Assembly (NCBI RefSeq): GCF_003182095.1
Contig: NZ_QGTJ01000013.1
Span: 1-64,000 of the forward strand
Direction: 5' to 3'
DNA from: Plasticicumulans acidivorans
GTDB taxonomy: Bacteria; Pseudomonadota; Gammaproteobacteria; Competibacterales; Competibacteraceae
DNA length: 64,000 bases
In this document: positions 54,437 to 64,000 of the stretch, piece by piece
Layout: each line of letters begins with the position of its first letter
How positions within the stretch are numbered: position 1 is the stretch's first letter
Position numbers and translations under genes: made by a program
The notes under the pieces: model-generated
Told to the model about the DNA's origin: nothing
What the model saw: the letters and a program-made list of their open reading frames with translations, nothing else
Database searches by the model: none

Positions 54437-55696
54437 TCAGGATGACCCGAGCGCCACGCGGCTGCGCGGCAGCAGCTGATTGAGCAGCACGCCGAGAATG
54501 CCGGCCAGGCCGATGCCCTTGAGCGCGAATGCCGGCGGGCCGAGGGTCATGCCGCCGAGACCGAAGACCAGGATCAGCGCGACGATCGCCAGATTGCGCG
54601 GTTCGAGCAGATCCTCGCCGGCGCGCACCAGCGTCTGCAGGCCGACCACGGCGATCGCACCGAACAGCAGCGTCATGATGCCACCCATCACCGGCACCGG
54701 CACCGAGCCGAGAAAGGCGCCGATCTTGGCGACGAAGCCGAGCACGATCGCCGTGATCGCCGCCCAGGTCATGATCGCCGGGTTAAAGGCGCGGGTCAGC
54801 GCCACGGCACCGATGACCTCACTGTAGGTAGTGCACGGCGGGCCGCCGAACATGCCGGCTACCGAGGTCGCCAGACCGTCGCCGAGCAGGCAGCGGTGGA
54901 TACCCGGATTGCTGACGTAATCACGGCCGGTGATCTGGCCGGCGGCCTGCACCGCACCGTAGTGCTCGATGATCGGCGCGATGGCGATCGGCGCGATGAA
55001 CAGCACCGCCTGCCAGTTCCACTGCGGCATCGTGAAATCCGGCACCGCAAACCAGGGCGCCGCCGCCACCGGCGTGAAATCGACCAGACCGAGCAGCAGC
55101 GACGTGCCGTAACCGACGACGATGCCGCAAAGGATCGGCAGCAGCCGCAGCCAGCCGCGTCCGAGCAGTGAAACCAGGATGGTCGTCGCCAGCGACAGCA
55201 TCGACACCCACAGCGCCGCCGACTCCGGCACCAGCTGCGCCGAGCCATCGCCGGTCTTGCCGGTCGCCATGTTGACGGCCACCGGCGCAAGGATCAGACC
55301 GATGACGATGATCACCGGCCCGATCACCACTGGCGGCACCAGCCGCTGCAGAAAACCGATACCGCGCACGCGGATCAGCGCAGCGACGACGAAATACAGA
55401 AAGCCCGCGGCCACCAGCCCCGACAGCGTCGCCGGGATGCCCCAGGTCTGCACGCCATAGATGATCGGCGCGATGAAGGCGAAGCTGGAGGCGACGAACA
55501 CCGGGATGCGTCCGCCAGTGCAGACCTGATAGATCAGCGTGCCGAGGCCGGCGGTGAACAGCGCGACATTGGGATTGAGCCCGGTGAGGATCGGTACCAG
55601 CACCAGCGCACCAAAGGCGACGAACAGCATCTGCGCCCCGAGCAGCGCATCGGTAAAGCGGAAATGGTAATCCGGCGAGGAATGGTTGACGTTCAT
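54437..55696 (-). CDS. uraA: Uracil permease (NCS2/UraA family)
   Basis: The 419-residue inner-membrane protein has about 14 hydrophobic segments. NCS2 motifs include [40 protein letters not shown] and [33 protein letters not shown]. The ATG at 55696 has AGGTG six bases upstream. The gene lies downstream of upp after 80 bases, the common upp-uraA salvage operon for uracil uptake and activation. Confidence 0.94.
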   Translation of the reverse strand: MNVNHSSPDYHFRFTDALLGAQMLFVAFGALVLVPILTGLNPNVALFTAGLGTLIYQVCTGGRIPVFVASSFAFIAPIIYGVQTWGIPATLSGLVAAGFLYFVVAALIRVRGIGFLQRLVPPVVIGPVIIVIGLILAPVAVNMATGKTGDGSAQLVPESAALWVSMLSLATTILVSLLGRGWLRLLPILCGIVVGYGTSLLLGLVDFTPVAAAPWFAVPDFTMPQWNWQAVLFIAPIAIAPIIEHYGAVQAAGQITGRDYVSNPGIHRCLLGDGLATSVAGMFGGPPCTTYSEVIGAVALTRAFNPAIMTWAAITAIVLGFVAKIGAFLGSVPVPVMGGIMTLLFGAIAVVGLQTLVRAGEDLLEPRNLAIVALILVFGLGGMTLGPPAFALKGIGLAGILGVLLNQLLPRSRVALGSS

Positions 55697-55776
55697 GGAC
55701 AGCACCTGGGCCGCCCGTGCCGGGAATCACCGCGGGGATCGCCAGCCGCGGGCGGCCACTGCAGGAAGGAAACGCG

Positions 55777-56406
55777 CTACTGGCGGGTACCGAAGATCTT
55801 GTCGCCGGCGTCGCCGAGGCCCGGCAGGATGTAGGCATCGTCGTTGAGGCGCTCATCGATCGAGGCGACGTAGAGATCGACGTCCGGATGCCGGGCGTTC
55901 ATCACCGCCAGTCCTTCCGGCGCGGCCACCAGGAACAGCCCCTTGATGCGCTTGCAGCCGGCGGTCTTGAGCATGTCGCAGCAGGCGACCAGCGAGCCGC
56001 CGGTGGCGAGCATCGGGTCGAGGATCAGCGCGGTGCGCTCATGCATGCCGCCGACGATCTTGTTGTAGTAGGCGCTCGGCTGGTGGGTGATTTCGTCGCG
56101 CTGCAGCCCGACGACGCTGACCTTGGCACCGGGGATCAGCTCCAGCACGCCATCGAGCATGCCGATGCCGGCGCGCAGGATCGGCACCAGCGTGATCATC
56201 TTGCCCTTGATGCGCTCGACGGTGACCGGGCCGGCCCAGCCATGCACCGTGTCGGCTTCGGTCTCCAGATCCTGCGTCGCTTCGTAGGTCAGCAGGCAGG
56301 CGATTTCCGAGGCGAGTTCGCGAAAGCTCTTGGTGCTGATGTCGGCGCGGCGCATCAGACCGAGCTTGTGGCGTACCAGCGGGTGGCGGATCTCATGGAC
56401 CGGCAT
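55777..56406 (-). CDS. upp: Uracil phosphoribosyltransferase
   Basis: The 209-residue enzyme makes UMP from uracil and PRPP. It shows [39 protein letters not shown], the PRPP loop [20 protein letters not shown] and the C-terminal [16 protein letters not shown], and matches E. coli Upp in length (208). It is expressed with uraA. Confidence 0.96.
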   Translation of the reverse strand: MPVHEIRHPLVRHKLGLMRRADISTKSFRELASEIACLLTYEATQDLETEADTVHGWAGPVTVERIKGKMITLVPILRAGIGMLDGVLELIPGAKVSVVGLQRDEITHQPSAYYNKIVGGMHERTALILDPMLATGGSLVACCDMLKTAGCKRIKGLFLVAAPEGLAVMNARHPDVDLYVASIDERLNDDAYILPGLGDAGDKIFGTRQ

Positions 56407-56557
56407 GGATGAACTCCAGGACGATGGGCTGTGCGCCCGGTGGCCGCGAGTCTACCCGCAGGCCCACGCCGTGGCGGCCCGAATTACGCCGGCTCAGGCG
56501 TGCCGAGTACAGCCCACGCTACGCCCTCCGGCGCCCGATCCTTACACCCGCCCGTCC

Positions 56558-58189
56558 TCACAGCGCGCGCAGCGCACGCACCACGGCGCGATCGCGCTGG
56601 TAGATGTCGTTACGAAACTGCAGCACGCCCTGCTCGTCGACCCAGGCGGTCCAGTACAGCATGTGCACCGGCACCGGCTCGGGCAGCGGCACCGAGCGCT
56701 CGCGCCCGGAATTCATCGCTGCATCGATGCTCGCTTCCGTCCATTTCGGATCGTGGCCCAGCAGGTACTCGGCCAGTTCCTTGGGTTTGGAGATGCGGAT
56801 GCAGCCGTGACTGAAGGTGCGCTGGCTGCGCTCGAACAGGCCCGGGTTGGAGGTGTCGTGCAGGTAGACGTCGTACTTGTTCGGGAACATGAACTTCACG
56901 CGCCCGAGCGGATTGGCAGTGCCCGGCATCTGACGCATGCGAAACGGGAAATCACCCTGGGAGTACGCGCCCCAGTTGACACTGTTCGGATCGAGCACCT
57001 GGCCGCCGCTGGTGATCACCTGCATCTTCTGGCGTGACAGCCGCTCGGGGTTGCGCTGCATCTGCGGCAGCAGCTCCTGCGATGCAATCGAATGCGGCAC
57101 ATTCCAGTACGGGCTGAACACCAGATACTTCATCTGCCCGGTGAACACCGGTGTCGGCTTGACCTGGGTACCGACGACGACCTTGGCCTGCAGCACCGCC
57201 TTGCCGCCCTCCTCGACCGTCAGCTCGAAGCCGGGGATGTTGATCAGGATGTGGCGATAGCCGAGGTCTTCCGGCAGCCAGCGCCAGCGTTCGAGGTTGG
57301 TCTCGATCTGCGCCAGCCGCTCGCGTGCGGTGATGTTCATCGCCCACACCGTGGCCGGGCCGATGACGGCGTCCTCGGTCAGGCCGTGGCGCGCCTGGAA
57401 GCGGCGCACCGCTTCGGCCAGCGCCTCGTCGTAGAGCTCGCCACCGTCGTTGTGCGTGGCGTCGAGATCACCGCTGACCAGCAGACGGTTGCGGATCTCG
57501 ACGATGCGCGGGTCCTGCGCCCCCACTTCAAGCTTTTCACCCTTGGCGATCGCCGACACCGGCGCCCAGCCACCGGCGGCCACCTGCTGACGCAGCGTGC
57601 CCAGCGCCTCGCGCAGGCGCACGAAGCCCGGATACGGCGGATCGAGCGCCGGCAGCGCAGCGGCGACGTCCTGTTGCTGCAGCGCCTGCTGCAGCACTTT
57701 CACCATGTCGCGCGAACGCGGCTTGAGTGTCCAGGTCGTGTCGATCTCGCGCGGATCGAGCCGCCCGGATAACAGATCGTGGCCGAAGGCCAGAAAGGTG
57801 TCGGTGGCGATCAGTTCCAGCTGCACCTGAGCCTGCGGCGTCGGCGCTTTCTGCACCGACTCGACGGCGGCCTTCAGCGCGGCATGGTGGTAATCGGCCG
57901 GGTGCAGACCCTCGTCACGGGCGGCGGCGACCTGCGCCAGCAGCGCCTGTGCCTGCGCCAGCTGCTTGCCGTTCCAGGCCGGCGCGTAAGCGCGATCGGC
58001 ATAGAAACGTTTGATCGCCGCACGATTGTCGAGGCTGACACCACCTGCCTGCAGTGGCGCGTTGCCCTGCAGGCGTGCCTGCAGCTCGGCATGCACCGGC
58101 GTGTCCGCCAGCGCCTGGGCGCCCAGCGCAAACAACAGCCCACAGGCCAGGAAAGCCTGCGCGGGCAGGCGGAACAGGAATCGGCGCAT
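56558..58189 (-). CDS. L,D-transpeptidase (YcbB/LdtD-type)
   Basis: The 543-residue protein has a signal peptide (FLACGLLFALGAQALA), an N-terminal scaffold domain, a peptidoglycan-binding-1 domain (DEALAEAVRRFQARHGLTEDAVIGPATVWAMN) and a YkuD catalytic domain with the motif HDTSNPGLFERSQRTFSHGCIRI (catalytic His and Cys). It makes 3-3 crosslinks in the periplasmic wall. Its size and extra capping segment fit LdtD. Transcribed leftward; upstream lies a block of GCTTGCA repeats. Confidence 0.92.
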   Translation of the reverse strand: MRRFLFRLPAQAFLACGLLFALGAQALADTPVHAELQARLQGNAPLQAGGVSLDNRAAIKRFYADRAYAPAWNGKQLAQAQALLAQVAAARDEGLHPADYHHAALKAAVESVQKAPTPQAQVQLELIATDTFLAFGHDLLSGRLDPREIDTTWTLKPRSRDMVKVLQQALQQQDVAAALPALDPPYPGFVRLREALGTLRQQVAAGGWAPVSAIAKGEKLEVGAQDPRIVEIRNRLLVSGDLDATHNDGGELYDEALAEAVRRFQARHGLTEDAVIGPATVWAMNITARERLAQIETNLERWRWLPEDLGYRHILINIPGFELTVEEGGKAVLQAKVVVGTQVKPTPVFTGQMKYLVFSPYWNVPHSIASQELLPQMQRNPERLSRQKMQVITSGGQVLDPNSVNWGAYSQGDFPFRMRQMPGTANPLGRVKFMFPNKYDVYLHDTSNPGLFERSQRTFSHGCIRISKPKELAEYLLGHDPKWTEASIDAAMNSGRERSVPLPEPVPVHMLYWTAWVDEQGVLQFRNDIYQRDRAVVRALRAL

Positions 58190-58258
58190 CGTCGGTCATC
58201 CTCAAGCCGGCAACAAATTAGCTTGCAAACCACAAGCTCGTGGCAAAAAAACCACGGA

Positions 58259-58282
58259 GGTGCAAGCTTACAGGCTTGCACC
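58259..58282. terminator. Hairpin between the DUF2173 genes and the L,D-transpeptidase
   Basis: GGTGCAAGC (58259-58267) pairs with GCTTGCACC (58274-58282) around TTACAG. On the minus strand a T run follows eight bases later (58251-58245), so it may end the leftward DUF2173 transcript. A further GCTTGCA copy lies at 58221-58227. Confidence 0.5.
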
Positions 58283-58337
58283 CCCCTTTGTCGCATCGAC
58301 CGTAAAAACTGCCACGCATTGCATCCGGCACCGACGC

Positions 58338-58673
58338 CTACCAGTGCGCCACCTCCAGCATCTCGGTGAGAATCCGGTCGAAGTTGCTGTCATCGTTGTC
58401 GAAGATACAGACGACACCGGCGACGCCGCACAGCGAGCGCGTATCACCGCGCACCAGCCAGCCGCGCGGCGGCGTCCAGCCGCGGCGGTCGGAAAACATC
58501 GAGAACTGGTCGGTATGGCCCTGCAGCATGCGCCGGTATTCATGGGCCACACGGGCCAGGGCGCTCATCTGGCCGCTGTCGATGTGGCCACCATAGCCTT
58601 CCATCAGCGAGCCATCGTCGCGGAAGCGACAGACGGCGACGACGCCGTCGAGGGCAAGCAGACGCTTGATCAT
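58338..58673 (-). CDS. DUF2173 (roadblock/LC7-like) protein
   Basis: The 111-residue protein begins IKRLLALDGVVAVCRFRDDGSLMEGYGG, like roadblock/LC7-type small proteins, and ends in an FDNDDSNFDRILTEMLEV helix. Roadblock-like proteins dimerise and regulate small GTPases, but DUF2173 has no proven function that I know. It is the last of three adjacent paralogues, ten bases after the previous gene, and no GTPase is near. Confidence 0.72.
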   Translation of the reverse strand: MIKRLLALDGVVAVCRFRDDGSLMEGYGGHIDSGQMSALARVAHEYRRMLQGHTDQFSMFSDRRGWTPPRGWLVRGDTRSLCGVAGVVCIFDNDDSNFDRILTEMLEVAHW

Positions 58674-58682
58674 GACGCCCCC

Positions 58683-59072
58683 TCAGCCACGTTCCAGCGC
58701 GGCGAAGCTCGCCTCGTAAGCCGCGCCGGTATTGGCGAGCACGACGCCCTGGTAGGGTGCCAGAGCCTCCTGGCCGGCGGCGCGCTGGGCTTCACGCTGC
58801 GCGCAGCTGACCACCACCGACCAGTCGAAACCGATCAGGGTGAATTCACGCACCGGCGAAAAACCGCCCATGCCGGTGATCTTCTCCCAGCCGCGCGACT
58901 GCATGCTGCACAGACTCATGTTCGCCGCGCACATGAATGACAGCAGTTCGAGCTCTTCGCTGTTGAGCGGTGTGTCCGGGCGGATCTCGTAGCCGAGCAG
59001 CTCGCCGCTGGCACGGAATTCAAAGGCGGCGACGGCGCCGGGCAGGGACATCAGGTTTCCGAGTGTAGCCAC
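58683..59072 (-). CDS. DUF2173 (roadblock/LC7-like) protein
   Basis: The 129-residue protein starts at a GTG (VATLGNLMSLPGAVAAFEFRA) with GAGGAG nine bases upstream. It has the same LGxLMxLPGAVAAxEF opening as its neighbours, a conserved CAANMSLCSMQS segment and an RGWxxxxGxGGF motif. Longer frames run into the upstream gene. Function unknown; the middle member of the trio. Confidence 0.7.
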   Translation of the reverse strand: MATLGNLMSLPGAVAAFEFRASGELLGYEIRPDTPLNSEELELLSFMCAANMSLCSMQSRGWEKITGMGGFSPVREFTLIGFDWSVVVSCAQREAQRAAGQEALAPYQGVVLANTGAAYEASFAALERG

Positions 59073-59119
59073 GATCGGTTTCTCCTCTGGCGGGTTCGGG
59101 CGAGGGCACGTCAGCGCGC

Positions 59120-59476
59120 TCAGACCAGCTCCATATCGGTATCGGCCAGGGTCTTGCGCATCAGCGCCAGCACCCCATCGACGACGCCGGGGGCATTGCT
59201 GGCAAAGCAGAAGACGTTGGCGACGACACAGACCGTGTACTCGGGGCAACGCACCGCCCAGCCGCGCGTGCGCGCCAGACGGCTGCCCGGCTTGGCGTTA
59301 TCGGCCATGCGCCCTTCCATCACCACGCCCATCGTGGTCGCCCGGCACATGATCGAGGCCATGCGCGCGTGCTCCTCGCTGAGCGCTCCGCGGTAGGAAA
59401 AACGGTCGCCGCGAAAGGCGTACTCGCCGGCGGCGAGCACCCCCGGACGGCTCATCAGGTCAGCAACGATGCTCAT
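59120..59476 (-). CDS. DUF2173 (roadblock/LC7-like) protein
   Basis: The 118-residue protein opens SIVADLMSRPGVLAAGEYAFRGD and contains ASIMCRATTMGVVMEGRMA, RTRGWAVRCP and a C-terminal GVLALMRKTLADTDMEL helix, matching the layout of the two downstream genes. It is the first gene of the leftward trio. The three probably arose by duplication and may form hetero-oligomers. The family is often seen in sulfur-oxidising bacteria, from memory. Confidence 0.7.
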   Translation of the reverse strand: MSIVADLMSRPGVLAAGEYAFRGDRFSYRGALSEEHARMASIMCRATTMGVVMEGRMADNAKPGSRLARTRGWAVRCPEYTVCVVANVFCFASNAPGVVDGVLALMRKTLADTDMELV

Positions 59477-59601
59477 CTCTATCCCCCTGGCGGTGTGGGG
59501 TTTATCGTTATCGTGGAGCCCGGGTGCGGCATTTGCCGCACTTCAGCTCACCAGGCCGAACATAGTTAAATGCCCGCCCGTTTTCCTGCCGGACCCGCGC
59601 T

Positions 59602-60135
59602 ATGACCGCCCTGCCCCCGACCGACCGCCAGGCACCGACTGTTCCCGCCCCGGCGCTGCGCCGCCTCGCGGCGATCGTCTATGACTTCCTGCTGCTGGCC
59701 GGCGTGCTGCTGATCGCCGAACTGGTGCCGTTCTCGATCGCGCTCGGCGTCTACGGCGCCGACGCCTTCGCCGACGGCCGCAATCCGCTGGTCGGCAACC
59801 CGCTCAATGAAAGCTGGCTGCTGCTGGCGAGCTTCGCCTTCTTCGCCGGCTTCTGGGTGCATGGCGGGCAGACGCTCGGCCTGCGCACCTGGAAGCTGCG
59901 GGTGCAGCTGCCGGGCGGCATGCCGATCGGCTGGTGGCATGCGCTGCTGCGCTTTCTCTGGGGCGGGCTGTGGCTGGTGCCGGTGGTCTATCTGCACAAG
60001 GTGCTCGGCGCCGGCGTCGGCCTCAGCATCGCTGTCGGCTTCGCCTGCCTGAGCGCTGCCGTCGTCAGCCGGCTGCACGACCGCCTGTCCGGCACCGAAG
60101 TCGTGCGCCTGCTGCCGGCCGCCAAAGCGAAATAG
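59602..60135 (+). CDS. RDD-family membrane protein
   Basis: The 177-residue protein starts with the RDD pattern LRRLAAIVYDFLLLAGVLLI (Arg and Asp residues in the first helix). Three to four more hydrophobic segments follow with WVHGGQTLGLRTWKLRVQ and RLHDRLSGTEVV at the end. Family members include Na+/H+ antiport-like proteins, but most have no known role. Diverges from the DUF2173 genes and converges with lptG. Confidence 0.88.
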   Translation: MTALPPTDRQAPTVPAPALRRLAAIVYDFLLLAGVLLIAELVPFSIALGVYGADAFADGRNPLVGNPLNESWLLLASFAFFAGFWVHGGQTLGLRTWKLRVQLPGGMPIGWWHALLRFLWGGLWLVPVVYLHKVLGAGVGLSIAVGFACLSAAVVSRLHDRLSGTEVVRLLPAAKAK

Positions 60136-60158
60136 ACCGGCGCCGGTGATACCGCCGG

Positions 60159-61229
60159 TCAGCGCATGCGTCGCATCGCCAGTGCGCCACCGCCGAGGAA
60201 CACCGCGATCGGCAGCGCCGCGGCAAACACCGGCGGCGCGCCGTAGACCACGACGACGTTGGCCAGCACGCGGTTGGCGAGGAAGAAGCCGATGCCGATG
60301 AAGATGCCGATCAGCAGGCGCTGGCCGGCGGCGGCATTGCGCTGGTGGGCAAAGATGAACGGCATGGCGATGAACAGCATCGTCAGATTGGCCAGCGGCG
60401 CCAGCACCTTGGTCCAGAACGCCAGCTCGTAGCGGCCGGCGTCGAGGCCGTTGTCGCGCAGGTAGCCGGAAAAGGTCGCCAAGTCGCGCATCGCCAGCGT
60501 CTCCGGCTTGGCGGCGAGCACGTCGAGCTTGGCCGGGTCGATCACCGAGTTCCAGGCGATCGCGGCCACCGGCTCGGCGACCACCGCCTCGGGGCCGAGA
60601 TCGCTGCGCCGCGCGCCACTCAGCAGCCAGCGCTTGCTGGCCGCGTCGTAGCTCGCCGAGTCGGCACGGATCACCGCCTTCAGCGCCGAATTGGCATCGA
60701 CCTCGTAGAGCGTGATGTCGCCGAGCTTCTTGTGCGGGCGCACCGCCTGCACGTTGACGAAATACGCGCCGTCGCGCGCCCAGAAGCCGCGGCCGTCGCG
60801 GATCTCCACCGAGGCATCCTTGGCCAGGCTGCGGCCCATCTCGGCCTTGCGCTCGGCGAGCGGCGCGGCGAATTCACCGAGCGCCAGCGCCAGCAGGCTG
60901 AGCACCAGACCGGCGCGCAGCGCCGAGTACACCAGGCGCATCACCGAAACACCGGCGCCGCGCATCACCACCAGCTCGCTGCCGGCCGACAGCGCGCCCA
61001 TGCCGAGCAGGCCGCCGAGCAGCAGCGCCATCGGAAAGCTGTCGTAGGCACGCCGCGGCAGGGTCAGCAGCAGGTACTGCAGAATCGCCAGCAGGTCGTA
61101 GTTGCCGGTGCCGAGGTCTTCGAGCTCGACCAGCAGTGTGAAGAAGGTTTCCAGCGCCACCAGCACCAGCAGCGCGACCAGCGCGGCACCGACCACGGTG
61201 CGAAAGATGTAGCGATCGAGCAGTCTCAT
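60159..61229 (-). CDS. lptG: LPS export permease LptG
   Basis: The 356-residue inner-membrane protein starts MRLLDRYIFRTVVGAALVAL with three N-terminal helices (including SFPMALLLGGLLGMGALSAG). A large periplasmic beta-jellyroll (about residues 130-260) and three C-terminal helices (NLTMLFIAMPFIFAHQRN) follow. Together with LptF and LptB it extracts LPS. The ATG at 61229 overlaps the lptF stop by four bases (ATGA). Confidence 0.94.
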   Translation of the reverse strand: MRLLDRYIFRTVVGAALVALLVLVALETFFTLLVELEDLGTGNYDLLAILQYLLLTLPRRAYDSFPMALLLGGLLGMGALSAGSELVVMRGAGVSVMRLVYSALRAGLVLSLLALALGEFAAPLAERKAEMGRSLAKDASVEIRDGRGFWARDGAYFVNVQAVRPHKKLGDITLYEVDANSALKAVIRADSASYDAASKRWLLSGARRSDLGPEAVVAEPVAAIAWNSVIDPAKLDVLAAKPETLAMRDLATFSGYLRDNGLDAGRYELAFWTKVLAPLANLTMLFIAMPFIFAHQRNAAAGQRLLIGIFIGIGFFLANRVLANVVVVYGAPPVFAAALPIAVFLGGGALAMRRMR

Positions 61230-62311
61230 GCCGATTTCCCCACGCGCGGCCAGCCATAGTGGTAAATCCACAGCGCCACGCCGACGGTAGCGAGCAGGCC
61301 GTGCGCCCACCACAGGCCGGCCACCGGCCCGAGTGTGCCCTTCTCCAGCCAGGCCTTGCCGATGCCGAGCAGATTCATATAGACGGCGTAGACCAGCACG
61401 CCGCCGAGGATGCGGCCGTAGCGGCTTTCACGCGGCCGCGCCTTGGCCAGCAGCGGCGCCACCAGCGCGATCAGCGGCAGCGAAACCGCCGCGCCGATGC
61501 GCGCATGCAGCTCGGCGTATTCACGCGGACCGCCGCCGATGAGATCGGCCGTCGCCATCGCCTCGCGCTTGAGCGAGCCTTCGCCGACGCTCGGCGCATC
61601 GAGGCGCACCCGTAGGCGCTCGAAGCGGGTCTGCCGGTAATCCTTCTGTCCGGGCACGCCCTCGTAACGGTAGCCGTGGTCGAGCACCATGTAGCGGGTG
61701 CCGTCGTCGGTGATTTCCTGCCGGCCGCGGTCGCCGGTGGTAATGGCGATGCGATCGCCGCTGGCGTCGCGGCTGTGGATGAACACCCGCACCAGCTCAC
61801 CGTCGGTGGGATCGATGCTCTCGACGTAGACGACGTGACGACCGCCGCCAGCCTCACGGAAGGTGCCGGGGCTGAACACCGAGGTCTGTGCCTGCTGGCG
61901 CGCGCGGATCTGCAGATCCTGCTGCAGCGAGGCCGCCCACGGCGCCACCCACAGCGCCACCCACGCCACCAGCGCCGCCAGCGGCAGGCCGAGCATCAGC
62001 ATCGGCCGGTACAGCGCCGAGGGCGGATAGCCGCAGCCGGTCAGCGCGACCATTTCACTGTCCTGATACAGCCGCCCGAGCGTCAGCAGGATGCCGAGCA
62101 GCATCGCGATCGGGATCAGGATCGGCAGAAAGCGGATCGACTGCAGACCGAGCATCTGCAGGATGACTTCCTTGACCAGCAGACCATTGGCGACCTGGGT
62201 CAGGTAGGTGGCGAGCCGGCTCGAAAGCACGATGGCCAGCAGCACGACCAGCGTCGCCGCGCTCGCCGCCGCGATTTCACGCAGCAGGAAGCGATCGACA
62301 ATCTTCAGCAA
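61226..62311 (-). CDS. lptF: LPS export permease LptF
   Basis: The 361-residue protein starts MLKIVDRFLLREIAAASAATL and has SIRFLPILIPIAMLLGILLTLGRLYQDSEMVALTGCG, the conserved YjgP/YjgQ core, a periplasmic domain and RESRYGRILGGVLVYAVYMNLL near the end. It pairs with LptG in LPS transport. Divergent from pepA, a very common arrangement in proteobacteria. Confidence 0.95.
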   Translation of the reverse strand: MLKIVDRFLLREIAAASAATLVVLLAIVLSSRLATYLTQVANGLLVKEVILQMLGLQSIRFLPILIPIAMLLGILLTLGRLYQDSEMVALTGCGYPPSALYRPMLMLGLPLAALVAWVALWVAPWAASLQQDLQIRARQQAQTSVFSPGTFREAGGGRHVVYVESIDPTDGELVRVFIHSRDASGDRIAITTGDRGRQEITDDGTRYMVLDHGYRYEGVPGQKDYRQTRFERLRVRLDAPSVGEGSLKREAMATADLIGGGPREYAELHARIGAAVSLPLIALVAPLLAKARPRESRYGRILGGVLVYAVYMNLLGIGKAWLEKGTLGPVAGLWWAHGLLATVGVALWIYHYGWPRVGKSA

Positions 62312-62454
62312 GGTGAGATTCCTTACGCCGGCAGCGGCGTTGTGATCGGAAAATTCTTCCGGCTACACTCGGTGGGTTTTTGCGGACTGCGGTCCGCCCA
62401 CCGGCGCCGGGCATCCGCCCATGGCCCGGACAGTCCATGCAGCGGAGTTCAACG

Positions 62455-63960
62455 ATGGAATTCTCGGTCAAAAGCGGTAATCCCGAAAAGCAGCGCACCG
62501 GCTGCCTCGTGCTCGGCGTCTACGAGTCACGACGGCTGACACCGGCAGCGGAGCAATTCGATGCTGCCGCGGACGGCTTTCTCGGCAACGTGCTGCGCCG
62601 GGGCGACCTCGAAGGCAAGGCCGGCCAGACCCTGCTGCTGGTCAACGCACCGCAGAGCCTGTGCGACCGTGTGCTGCTGGTCGGCTGCGGCCGCGAGCGT
62701 GACCTCGACGATCGCCGCTACCGCCAGATCATCACCGCGGCGACCCACCAGCTCAACGAGACCGGGGCCACCGAGGCCGTCAGCTACCTGAGCGATCTCA
62801 GCGTCAAGGGCCGCGACACCGCTTGGAAGGTGCGCATCGCCGTCGAAACCACCGAAGAAGCCCTGTACCGCTTCGACGAGCTCAAGAGCAAGAAGGACCA
62901 GCCGCGCCGCCCGCTCAAGCGCATCGTGCTCTCGGTGCCAAGCCGCCGCGAGCTGCCGGTCGGCGAACGGGCGGTGAGCGAGGGCCTGGCGATCGCCAAC
63001 GGCGTCAAGCTCGCCCGCGACCTCGGCAACCTGCCGCCCAACATCTGCAATCCGAGCCACCTCGCCGAACGCGCCCGGACGCTGGCGCAGAGCTCGGAGC
63101 GCTTCAGCTGCAAAGTGCTCGAACGCGCCGACATGGAAGCGCTCGGCATGGGCGCACTGCTCGCGGTGACCCGCGGTGCGCACACGCCGCCGAAGCTGAT
63201 CGCGCTGGAATGGCGCGGCGGCGAGGCCGACGCCAAGCCGATCGCGCTGGTCGGCAAGGGCGTGACCTTCGACTCCGGCGGCATCTCGCTCAAGCCCGGC
63301 GCCGACATGGACCAGATGAAGTTCGACATGTGCGGCGCCGCCAGCGTGCTCGGCACGCTGAGCGCGATCGCCGAACTGCAGCTGCCGCTCAACGTCGTCG
63401 GCGTCATTCCGACCGTGGAGAACATGCCGGGCGGCGACGCCACCCGCCCCGGCGACATCGTCACCACGCTGTCCGGGCAGACCGTCGAGATCCTCAACAC
63501 CGACGCCGAGGGCCGGCTGATCCTCTGCGACGCGCTGAGCTGGACCGAGCAGACCTACGAACCGGCCACCGTCGTCGACATCGCCACGCTGACCGGCGCC
63601 TGCGTCGTCGCCCTCGGCCACTTCCCGCACGGGCTGTTCAGCAACCACGGGCCGCTCGCCAACGAGCTGCTCGACGCCGGCCGCGCCGAGCACGACCGCG
63701 CCTGGGAAATGCCGCTGTGGGAGGACTACCAGGAAGGACTCGACAGCAACTTCGCCGACATCGCCAACATCGGCCCGCGCGAAGGCGGTGCGATCACCGC
63801 CGCCTGCTTCCTCGCCCGCTTCACGCGCAAGCTGCACTGGGCGCATCTCGACATCGCCGGCACCGCCTGGAAGACCGGCAAGGCCAAGGGCGCCACCGGC
63901 CGCCCGGTGCCGCTGCTCACGCGCTTCCTGATCGAGCGCGCCGCGGCGGCGCGTGACTGA
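62455..63960 (+). CDS. pepA: Leucyl aminopeptidase (M17)
   Basis: The 501-residue cytosolic aminopeptidase shows [18 protein letters not shown], the metal and catalytic loop [31 protein letters not shown], and the second loop [14 protein letters not shown] with further metal ligands. Like E. coli PepA it may also bind DNA. The ATG at 62455 gives [20 protein letters not shown], as expected. holC follows after four bases. Confidence 0.96.
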   Translation: MEFSVKSGNPEKQRTGCLVLGVYESRRLTPAAEQFDAAADGFLGNVLRRGDLEGKAGQTLLLVNAPQSLCDRVLLVGCGRERDLDDRRYRQIITAATHQLNETGATEAVSYLSDLSVKGRDTAWKVRIAVETTEEALYRFDELKSKKDQPRRPLKRIVLSVPSRRELPVGERAVSEGLAIANGVKLARDLGNLPPNICNPSHLAERARTLAQSSERFSCKVLERADMEALGMGALLAVTRGAHTPPKLIALEWRGGEADAKPIALVGKGVTFDSGGISLKPGADMDQMKFDMCGAASVLGTLSAIAELQLPLNVVGVIPTVENMPGGDATRPGDIVTTLSGQTVEILNTDAEGRLILCDALSWTEQTYEPATVVDIATLTGACVVALGHFPHGLFSNHGPLANELLDAGRAEHDRAWEMPLWEDYQEGLDSNFADIANIGPREGGAITAACFLARFTRKLHWAHLDIAGTAWKTGKAKGATGRPVPLLTRFLIERAAAARD

Positions 63961-63964
63961 AGCG

Positions 63965-64000
63965 ATGCCGCGCATCGACTTCTACCTGCTCGACAGTGAC
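63965..64000 (+). CDS. holC: DNA polymerase III chi subunit, N-terminal fragment (cut by window edge)
   Basis: Only twelve codons are in the window (MPRIDFYLLDSD), but RIDFYxLD is the characteristic HolC start and pepA-holC is the usual gene order. HolC links the clamp loader to single-strand binding protein. Confidence 0.75.
   Translation, partial: MPRIDFYLLDSD

Overview
This is a GC-rich (about 65% by eye) proteobacterial chromosome segment. FabA/FabB, SthA, PilU, YggX/MutY, LptF/LptG-PepA-HolC and a class I PHA synthase point to a gammaproteobacterium or a close betaproteobacterial relative. No phage, plasmid, CRISPR or rRNA genes are visible. One tRNA-Phe is present. A stretch from about 16.5 to 23 kb is much more AT-rich than its surroundings.

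Layout. 1-9.3 kb: partial gcdH, a nitrilase-type amidohydrolase, then a leftward operon of a polyamine-type ABC transporter (ATPase, binding protein, two permeases) that continues into an ATP-grasp ligase and a C45/Ntn acyltransferase-hydrolase, with a divergent XRE-cupin (PuuR-like) regulator. 9.3-15 kb: phaC, an aminotransferase, pilU, sthA. 15-24 kb: two PEP-CTERM exported proteins, each behind a good -24/-12 (sigma-54) promoter, with AT-rich metG, the TPR lipoprotein PrsT and a hexapeptide acyltransferase between them. 24-32 kb: tRNA-Phe, yggX-mutY, a sugar-epimerase-like protein, a D,D-carboxypeptidase, an EamA transporter, cytochrome c', a cupin, CorA, and a MarR/ABM-monooxygenase/membrane-protein unit with a perfect 19-bp operator-like palindrome.

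32-36 kb: a single 1193-residue protein joins a calcineurin-like metallophosphatase, a STAND/NB-ARC-like NTPase and a tandem 41-residue TPR array. It looks like a bacterial NLR-type sensor-effector and is the best candidate here for an undescribed system. 36-47 kb: a gamma-glutamyl-amine type catabolic cluster (class I amidotransferase, aldehyde dehydrogenase, APC permease, two glutamine-synthetase-like ligases, a PhyH-type dioxygenase, a PAS protein and a sigma-54 activator). It lacks the flavin oxidase PuuB; the dioxygenase may take that step.

47-64 kb is mostly housekeeping: pgm, DUF1223, a DUF938 methyltransferase, a crotonase, DUF3293, a small membrane protein, a decayed XRE-S24 repressor with an in-frame amber codon, fabB-fabA, upp-uraA, an L,D-transpeptidase, three tandem DUF2173 proteins, an RDD protein, lptF-lptG, pepA and the start of holC.

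All assignments rest on reading the translated sequences and recalled family motifs; no database search was run.
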